Positions 55,872 to 64,000 of a DNA stretch of 64,000 bases are shown piece by piece. Below the pieces are notes generated by a model. The model ran no database searches and was not told where the DNA came from. It saw only the letters and a program-made list of their open reading frames with translations. The stretch lies in NCBI GenBank assembly GCA_907164885.2, contig OU015490.1, forward strand, positions 205,372,481-205,436,480, written 5' to 3'. The translations under genes were made by a program, and so were the position numbers. Position 1 is the first letter of the stretch, and every line of letters begins with the position of its first letter. The stretch comes from Dolomedes plantarius (taxonomy: Eukaryota > Arthropoda > Arachnida > Araneae > Dolomedidae).

Positions 55872-57241
55872 TGTAACAACCCACTCTGGGGCTATAGGGC
55901 TATGATCGTTAGGCTAGTAATGCCGCGTTGCGACCAATTCTCTTTCTATCCACAAGTAAGTCAAGGGTTACAACTCTCAGTAAAGACACTCCGATTACAT
56001 ATATACAATTTATTTACACACTTATATATACATCTTCACACATAGCATCATGCTAAATTTTCACCGCAATAGTACACAGAATTAATCAAGAATATATGTA
56101 TTTAAATAATTATAAAATAGTATCTCTACACGTGAACAATGCGTATTATTAACATATACTCAGCAATGCCGACTCTAGGTCAAGAGGCAAATATGTAATA
56201 AGTAGAGATGTGAAATAAATTATATCAGCAAATATGTTCACCCATAGGCTGCCGGCACTGTCGCTAACACTCGTTTCACCACTTGTACTCACAAAGTTCG
56301 TCTAATGTTCGATAATCCCTGACCACTAAGTTCGTCAGAAAAGAGTTCTACCTTGGCACTGAAAGTTCATGGCTCGATGATAACTCAGGATTGATTTAGT
56401 TCATAGGGTGGCGATGGTGCCCTTAGATTACTCCGTGTGTCAGTCAGCACTGTCTGTCGGTCATCGACGTCTCCATCATCTCCTCGTCGCAAAGCTCGCT
56501 CCGGTAGCCGCAGTTCGTAGGTCACCTTATTCAACATGCATTATCGTCGTATATCTTTGGCGTTATTCTTCTCCACGTTTAATTGTAGGTTGATTACTTG
56601 GTGTTATATCTGGATGCTCCTTGTTTTCGCAGCAGCGTAATTCGTTTGTTTCCTTCCTTCTTACGTCGGGTGGACATTCTAACATTCACTGGGATAATAT
56701 TGGAGCTTTCTTCGGTCCGGTTGCCTCTTATTTATCAGTCGTCTTTTTCCTTTAGTAAAGGGGCTCTCTTGTCGGCCCTGTGGCAGCTTAGTTTCTAGGC
56801 ATCTTTTTTTTAATAAGGGGCTCCCCCAAAATGCTTCACGCCCTGTATATATATGTCGTTTCTTTTTTTTTTTGATTGGATCTTGTCTTCTGGCTTGTGA
56901 TTCGCTCGTTCCGCCTCTTGATTGTGCTGGGGGATGAACCTCCATGTTCATAGGTTGGCTCCTGTTTTTATGTTTGCATTTTAATTATAATGGACGCCTC
57001 TCCTCGTCTGGGAAATTTCTCAACTCCCATGCACTTGTTTCCTAATCTTGATCTTCGGTTTATAGCTGCTGTCTTCTTAACTTTTATGGTTTAATTGCCC
57101 GCGTTGTTTACTCCCTTGCGACGCCCCTGTTCCCCGGCGCCTGGCCGCTTGAGAGTCATAAAGCCTTCTCACAATTCAGGCTGTGTGGTCCTACTCATTT
57201 AGATTGACGCGTATTCACATCTCGCTTATTACTTACTTACA
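55872..57241 (+). mobile_element. Candidate solo LTR (1370 bp) inside a CA microsatellite
   Basis: The segment starts TGTAACAACCCACTCTGG and ends ...TTACTTACA, with CA-repeat DNA on both sides (CACAC before 55872 and after 57241), consistent with a 5-bp duplication in a (CA)n target. Base composition (GC-richer, few repeats) is unlike its neighbours. There is no coding homology; the 60-90 aa frames inside are not convincing. The TG...CA-type ends and flanks are observed; the LTR identity is inference. Confidence 0.4.
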
Positions 57242-57275
57242 CACACACACACACACATACATATATATATATATT
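57242..57275. repeat. (CA)n(TA)n microsatellite
   Basis: Continuation of the CA array beyond the candidate LTR. Confidence 0.9.
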
Positions 57276-57283
57276 TGCTGCTA

Positions 57284-57430
57284 TACGAGGTTTAATTACA
57301 CCAGGACCTCCTGCTTGAAGCCGATTCCGAACAGCTCCAATCATCCATTCCAACTGTGGAAATCGAACCCACAGATTCTGGTAACGGATTCCAGCGCCCT
57401 ACCCATTCAGCCGTCGACCAGCTACAGTAC
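57284..57430 (-). repeat. SINE F, copy 1
   Basis: On the minus strand: A-box-like CGGCTGAATGGGTAGGGCGC, B box GTGGGTTCGATTTCCACAG, then GGAATGGATGATTGGAGCTG, CGGAATCGGCTTCAAG and CAGGAGGTCCTGGTG. Related copies are at 58095-58185 and 59096-59315. Confidence 0.8.
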
Positions 57431-58089
57431 ATGTTAAGTGGATACTTTGTATGTTATGGGTACACATGTAACACAATAATAATATGACGAAATTCTACTT
57501 ATGAGACACTAGTATAAAACTTTTCAAAAGTAAACAGGCAAATAAGTTGCAAAAATCTTTTCTGGATAATCAAATAAAATATTATATTTGTGTAGATTTT
57601 TTTTCTTATCATTCTTTTTTTTAATATTGTATTTTAATAACTATAAAACCCTATCTACGGAAAAAATGAAGATAATTTTAGTAAAATGATTATAATGGGA
57701 TACGATTTTCTCTTTCAAAAATTACATGAACAAACGTCTTTATGAGTTTTACATGGAAACATATTCTATGTAAATGAAAGATATATCAACCTGATTTAAA
57801 ATCGTTGTACTGTATACGTATATTTTTTTATATGTTAGATTATTTTGCGTGTATGATTTATTCCGTCAATTAGTTTGGTTTTTCGTTATACTTTTTAAAA
57901 ATAACATTACATTTTCCCTGCTGTAAACAACACCCTATACAACTGTTGGAAATAAAACAAAAAATTTGACGAATATTCAAAAAATAAATTGAGCTAATAT
58001 TTTTACGAGTCTAATTAAATGATATTGATTCTCATTTAATAACGAGTTTAACATGCAGACGTATTTGCTGAGTCAAACAAGCCTATTGT

Positions 58090-58185
58090 GAAACGCTGCA
58101 ACCGTCCATACCTACAGTGGGAGTCGAACCAGAGGCTCCGGGCTGAAGGCCAGCGTTTTAGCCATTATCACCCGACCATGAGTTA
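58090..58185 (-). repeat. SINE F, copy 2 (head)
   Basis: On the minus strand: TGGTCGGGTGATAATGGCTA (A box) and CCTCTGGTTCGACTCCCAC (B box). Confidence 0.75.
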
Positions 58186-59095
58186 TCTCAAGAGAATACC
58201 TGCAGAACGAGCTCTATTTAGTTTAAGAATAATACTCAGGTGATTTATTCTCCTTTAATTACGAGTTTAAAAGGCAGACGTATTTGCTGAGTCAAACAAA
58301 ATTATATCAACTTATGATAAAAGATTTTCATCTAAAATTTTATCAGAACCATTCTACACATATGTTTATTATATGTTTTTTTGTATGTTATTGCTATACA
58401 TGCGAAACAATAAAAATATATATGGCAAAATTCTAGGTATGAGGCATCAGTAAAAATCTTTTCAATAGTAAACAAGCAAATAGGTTGCAAAAAGCTTTTC
58501 TGTATAATAATATCCGTATAATAATACAACAAATTTAATAAAATATTGTAATTTTCCAGCTTTGTTTCTTGTCAGGCTCTTTTTAAAAAAAATTACGATA
58601 ATAAATATAAAATCCACGCATACGAAAGAAATAGAGATACAGAAAGAACATTTTAGTAAAGTCATTATAATGGGATATACGAATTTCGCTTTCAAATATT
58701 AAGTGAACTAATGTTTTTATGAGTTTTTCGTGCAAATACGCTTACTTTTTCACTTATTTGCTTTGAGTCAACTATATAACAATCTGAATTAAAATCTCTG
58801 CATTGTATATCTATATATATATTTGATATATGTTAGATAGTTTTGTATGTAAGAATTTTTCCTCCAGCTAGTTTGGTATTCAAAGTGTGTCAACAGAGAC
58901 TTACTAGATACTTTTGAATAACAAATTGTAGAATGGAATAATATGTCAAAAACACTTTTCAGACTGAAAGTATGTGCCCTGAAAATACGCCCCAAATGCT
59001 TAGAGGGTTTAAGAAATTATTCATGCCTCTACTCATGCCCTATCTTAGTTAGTTGGTTTGTTTAAATGCTACGGCCAACTCTTTCTACCCAAGGG

Positions 59096-59315
59096 CTAAT
59101 TAGTTCAGGACCTACAGTTTAAAGTTACCTTGTGTTTGGCTCAGCATGACCTCTCTGGACCTTGCGCCATTAAATCCCATACAACCAACCATCCTACAGT
59201 TTAAAGCCGATTCAGATCGGCCACAAACATTCATGCCAACTGTGGGACTCGAGCCACACGCTATGGGCAGAAGACCATTACCATTCCACTATCACCAGGC
59301 CATGCGATATCTTAA
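59096..59315 (-). repeat. SINE F, copy 3
   Basis: On the minus strand: CTGGTGATAGTGGAATGGTA, TGGCTCGAGTCCCACAGTTG (B box), GGCCGATCTGAATCGGCTTT and GTAGGTCCTGAACTAATTAG. Longest copy of this family here. Confidence 0.75.
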
Positions 59316-59400
59316 AAGATTTCGAGATCCCGTTCTGTATAGTTTAAGAATAATACCCATGATATTTATTATGATTTAATAAGTAATTCGTCTTATAAAA

Positions 59401-59803
59401 AAATTTCAAATTTTCTCTTCAAAAATTTGGATATTCGTCATTTCATTCTAAAATTTAATTACTGAACTTTAACAGATGCAAACGAATCCGAAGAATTGAA
59501 CGGTTCAATATTTAGCTCCACCCCTCGGAAATCATCATCCTTTGTTTCAGTATATCACGTCAAAGCTGAAGCTGCAACTTATCGGTAGCAGTACGCGATC
59601 GAAATGGAATTTTAATATTTAACTTTCCCGAACTTGAGTGACTCGTCATCAATTGGAATTCAAAGTGACGGCCCAAACGGTATTCCATTATCTTCGAAGA
59701 TATCCAATTCAGAAAAAGAAAGTTTTCTTCTTTATCGAAATCCCTGATCATTGATTTGTAATTTGAATGTCGAAAACAGTTCGTGTGCTAAAACAGTTAT
59801 TTA
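59401..59803. other. Non-coding stretch
   Basis: Nothing recognised. Confidence 0.5.
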
Positions 59804-61000
59804 GATATTTATATCAGGTAATGATTAAAGTATGTTTTTTTTTTGTTTCAAATAAAATTTATTCCATCAGCGATAGTACACATATATGGTTATTTTTCTC
59901 ATTTATGTTAGAAAATAGAATTTAAATGGAAGAAGGTAGAGTCAAATTTGTTTGACTTGCAGTCTTGAATAATTGCTTTACATAATCAGAGTATAGAGCA
60001 AGATTAATTTAAAACCTTCTAGAGAAGCTAGAGTAAGGGACAGGAAAAAAGGTTTCTGCTATTCTTTCGAAAATTCTTATTTCTGTATTGATGGAATCAA
60101 AAAACAATTTGCAATTTTCATATGTGTAGTGGGCTTAGGTGAAGAGAGCTTTAATTTTCGAAGTTACAATGTGAAGTGTTATAAGTGCAACTGTATGAAT
60201 CTACGTGCCGTTTCAAGACTCTCCCTCCCTTTTTTAACAAAATACTAATAAGTTACATAACAGTCTTATTTAAGATAAATTAATTGATTAATTAATCAAT
60301 TAATTTGTCTTTCGCTTTGCTTAGTCTTTTTTAAGACAAACTTAATATTTTAACAATTAGTACATGGCAAAATATTCCAGGTTTATTGACATATTGATTT
60401 ATATGCAAAATGTGCATGACATGAATATAAATCTATGGTTCTACTATTTATATCAAGTAATGATTAAAGCATTTTTTTGTCGTTATTTCGAATAAACTTA
60501 TTGCTTCCGCGATAGATCGCATATATTGTTTCTTTCATGTACGCTAGAAATCAGGAGTTAAATGACAGAATGTGGAGTCAGATTTGTTTCACTTGCAATC
60601 TTGATAAATTAATTTACATAATCAGAGTAGAGCGCAGGATTAATTAAAAACCTGCTAGAGAAGCTAGAGTAAGGGACGGAAAAAATTGTTCCTCTATTCT
60701 TCGAAAATTCTTGATTTTGTATAAATGGAATCAAAAATTAGTCGTCGACCCAGATAAAGAGAACTTTAATTTTCGAATTCAGAATGTGAAGTGTTATAAC
60801 TGAAACTGTATGAATCTAGATGCAGTTTCAAGAATTTCACTTTCTTTTTTAACAAAATACTCATTAGTCACCTAACATAAATCACACAAACTTAATATTT
60901 TAACAGTTAGTACATGGCAGAATTTCCCAAGTTTATTGAAATATCGATATAGATGCAACATGCGTATCACATGAAAATAAATCTTATGGGGACCGTTCCT
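59804..61000. repeat. Diverged tandem duplication, about 640-bp period
   Basis: 59804-60440 and 60444-61000 are co-linear: TATTTATATCA(G/A)GTAATG, GA.TTGTTT.ACTTGCA, TTTACATAATCAGAGTA, CTAGAGAAGCTAGAGTAAGG, ATGTGAAGTGTTATAA and TAGTACATGGCA. No open frame is shared. Confidence 0.88.
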
Positions 61001-61122
61001 AAATTGAACTGAACGATCCTAAGCCTAAAGAGCATCACATATACTATATTTATGAAACAGATATGCATGGAATGTCTATATGAATCCCGTATCTTTTGGC
61101 TTGACATACATATATTATACAT

Positions 61123-62296
61123 ATACTAGCCGCTGCGCGACCGGCATGGTCGCTTTTAGTTTTATATTTTCTTTTGCAAAACAACTCAACTGAAAGTAAC
61201 ATATGTAAGGAATGTTACCATTATCTGTCATCATAAATATACGTTGTTATAGGGGTATTCTTGATAAGGCTGATTCTAAAACATCGTGATTAAAAAATAT
61301 GAGTTTCCATTACTTCAGAACACAGTTAAAGATTAGACTGAGAAACCCAACACCAATGATTTTAAAAATTAAACACCTCTCTGTATGTACTATTTTTTCA
61401 AAATTAAGATATCTACACTTTATCATTACATCAAACAAGAAATTGTTGGGGAAAAATTTTTTCACTTAAAAAATGGAGTAAAAATTCAGCAAGTACTAAA
61501 ATATAGTAAATATACAAGTACTAAAATATGCGGATTACATCACTCTCTGTATGAACTATTGTTCACAAATTAGATATCTACACTTAATCATATCAAATAA
61601 TAAATTGTTAGGAAAAATTCTATAAAATGGAGTAAAAATTCAGCAAGTACTGAAAAAAAGTAGAAAATTAACTATTACTGGCTGTTGGTTGTTATGCCGG
61701 CGATGGTTAAGCCTAACCTCGCGATTATTTATGCCCTATCTTTCACACCTCTCTCTTAATGAATTATTTCTTCACTTTCTTTCTTGAGACGGTACCCAAT
61801 TTTCACTTGATCGTGCAGCTCACTTTCGAGCATTCCTGATTTCAGTGCGTACATCCATGTTGACACACGGTTGCAAATTGCCGATGACCGCTAATTTTTA
61901 CATCAGGTAGTTGCAGCCGTTGCCATTCGCAGGGTAGAAGTATCGTCGATTTTTGTGCCGCATACCTACGCGTTATACATATATATATATATAGATTCGG
62001 CATGATTTTTATATAATAGGTCTAATATTTTAAAATCCAATTACGTAAATAGTATGCATTAAAAATCATAATATTGATTAAGAAAAACTAAGTATTTAAT
62101 AATATAAATATTAATGCAATCTCTGCCATTATAGGTTCATTAATAGGTTTTGTTAGCTACTCACATCGATATATTTGGCCCATTTTCTGTGCTGTCATTT
62201 CATAGTAAAGCTGTCTAGGTATGAGTTTTTTTACTGTTGTTAGATGCTTATTCCATGAGGAATCCAGGTAAAATCACTGTTGGGATCAGCTAGTAT
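61123..62296. mobile_element. Possible element with short inverted ATACTAGC ends
   Basis: Left ATACTAGCCGCTGCGCGACC and right GATCAGCTAGTAT give an 8-bp inverted terminus. The left end matches ATACTAGCTGAGTGGCAACC at 2620. A GC-richer, LTR/LINE-like block lies at about 61690-61975. The superfamily is not recognised and the ends are short, so this is tentative. Confidence 0.3.
61378..61655. repeat. Tandem duplication, about 165-bp period
   Basis: CTCTCTGTATG(T/A)ACTATT, GATATCTACACTT(T/A)ATCAT and GGAGTAAAAATTCAGCAAGT occur twice in order. Confidence 0.85.
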
Positions 62297-62302
62297 GGTT
62301 TT

Positions 62303-62664
<362 letters not shown>

Positions 62665-64000
62665 TATTGGGCATGGATACATTATTAATATTTTGTTACT
62701 TTAAAGCATTTATAAGCGCATAGAATTCAAAACAAAACTTTGTAAGAGATTTCTCACAACGCCTTTTGTTGTCAACCTTCCTTTTCTTAATTTTTAAAAA
62801 TACGATTTCTTTTATGAATTTTATTTTCTCACGATCTCCAACGATAAAAGAATTTACATTACATTTGTACATATTTTAATTGTCAAGACGAAGTAAGGCA
62901 AATCAGCGAAATTATTCGCATAAATTAAAAACTGGAAGAAAATAACATCATTTCAGATCTAAACGGGAGTTATTACAATATGATTGCTTTCTTTTACTTG
63001 ATGACCTTGTGAAAATACATTTCATATAAAAACTTGTCTGAAACTAATCTTCCTTCCCAGGGTAGAAGAAAAAAAGTTTTTAACCATTTCAAAATATGGG
63101 TAATGTAAAAAAAAATCTTCCAAACTCATATCCGTTTTCTTTCTTCAATTTAAATCTAGAATTTTTCATAGGGAAAAGAACAGATTATTCACTATTTAAA
63201 TTATACGAGAAAATGAAATCCGTCGGTGGATAAAAAAAAAAGTTTGTTAATCATAACTTAAAATGGATATGCGTTTTTCCCCGCATCGAATGATAAACCT
63301 TTTCTGCATTTCGGTAACAAATGATCTTACATTTTAAGAAGCAAAATCTCTTTCAGCGTTCGATGTATAACATAATGGAGTTCAATTTACCCCTGGGGGA
63401 TAAATTCAAATTAGAGATGTTTCAGTAAAGTTTTCATAAGTTAAATATTAAAATTCCATTTTGATTGCGTTTTACATAATCGATTCCGTATTCCTTATCA
63501 CCTGCCTTATACAGAATGATACATTGCGAGAAAGCACTTAGAGTTTTCTTAAGGTTTGTGAAAGCATTGAAATTGAGTATACTTTACAATTGTTTGCCCC
63601 AGTTAACGAGTTTATAAACGATAGTTTAAGTTTATTTCGTGCTACTTTGTTTTGACAACCTATTACATGGAAATCTAAGTTAAGTGTTTTCTCCTGAAAA
63701 TATAACTCAAAGATCTGTTATTGTTCCTCCAGCATTTGAATATCACTCTTATGAAGCTTTGTTTCTGAAAACTCGGCAAGTGAAAATCATGGTAACTCTT
63801 CTTAAGAGCTGAGTATCACACAACTTAATCTGTACTTTTAAAACCAAAAATTAAAGTGTATGGTTGTAGCTCATCGTCTGTATCTCGGTTAAAGGTCCAC
63901 TCTTTGTAATCAATTTTGCAACGAATATAAGTGTTCCAGGAAAAATAAAATCGTATCCCCAACAAAGAAAACATAATAAAGTTGAAAAAATATAATGTTT
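62665..64000. other. AT-rich non-coding stretch
   Basis: A diverged repeat block at about 63430-63520 (AAGTTAAATATTAAAATTCC, TTTTGATTGCGTTTTACATA) matches 47225-47335. Otherwise nothing was recognised. Confidence 0.5.

Larger units (their letters stand above)
57440..59400. repeat. Diverged tandem segmental duplication, about 920-950 bp period
   Basis: 57470-57600 matches 58395-58530 (AAGTAAACAGGCAAATAAGTT versus the AGTAAACAAGCAAATAGGTT region). 57680-57760 matches 58650-58735 (CATTATAATGGGATA, ATGAGTTTT). SINE F-type sequence closes each unit (58095-58185, 59200-59315), followed by TAGTTTAAGAATAATAC at 58220 and 59340. No coding content. Confidence 0.8.

Overview
This window looks like non-coding, repeat-packed chromosomal DNA from an arthropod, most likely a spider. 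The basis is its AT-rich composition, long (TA)n and (CA)n arrays, several tRNA-headed SINE families and many decayed Tc1/mariner, hAT and gypsy-like copies, including the transposase type with a 'DUF4817-like' N-terminus that I know as abundant in orb-weaver genomes. The species cannot be fixed from the sequence. There are no bacterial-type operons, rRNAs, CRISPR arrays or complete host genes. The host content I can argue for is a few short exon-like islands with splice signals on the + strand (1647-1692, 13280-13365, and more weakly 4531-4739 and 44260-44325). They suggest that at least the left part may lie inside large introns of a gene.

Layout. 0-6 kb: AT-rich DNA with hAT-like and SINE ends, a possible promoter/first exon (about 3960-4200) and exon candidates. 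6.2-7.6 kb: a Tc1 copy with both ends and TA duplications but a broken transposase. 7.6-10 kb: SINE copies and a 301-bp foldback element. 10-18 kb: mostly featureless, with one good exon candidate at 13.3 kb. 18-20.5 kb: a patchwork of an unknown transposon ORF, a hAT (Buster/ZBED5-like) C-terminus with its terminal repeat, and a mariner end. 22-24 kb: a SINE and a broken Tc1. 29.1-30.4 kb: a DD41D mariner with perfect ends and one frameshift in its T run. 30.6-32.2 kb: a DD36E Tc1 copy inserted in the microsatellite core of a dispersed repeat. 32.2-34.3 kb: rearranged gypsy pieces. 35.0-36.4 kb: two different TTAA-flanked elements that share one TTAA. 37-38.3 kb: SINE and short tandem repeats. 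39.3-42.1 kb: two related mariner-like elements separated by 10 bp.

44.7-46.5 kb is a roughly 175-bp satellite. 47.7-52 kb is the most layered region: a hAT-like element whose left half plus flank is amplified into 325-bp tandem units, invaded by a TTA-flanked PIF/Harbinger-like element, which is itself invaded by a hAT-like MITE. 52.4-53.8 kb holds a 96-bp tandem array and an internally deleted mariner. 55-57.3 kb holds a SINE and a candidate solo LTR in a CA array. 57.4-61.7 kb is built of diverged tandem segmental duplications. 62.3-62.7 kb is a third copy of the dispersed repeat.

No transposase gene here is intact as read: each has frameshifts, lost catalytic residues or truncation. I found no defence system, viral genome or undescribed multi-gene system. 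The noteworthy signals are nested-insertion architecture, several non-autonomous elements with clear ends and target duplications, and candidate micro-exons. All family assignments come from motif reading, not from searches.
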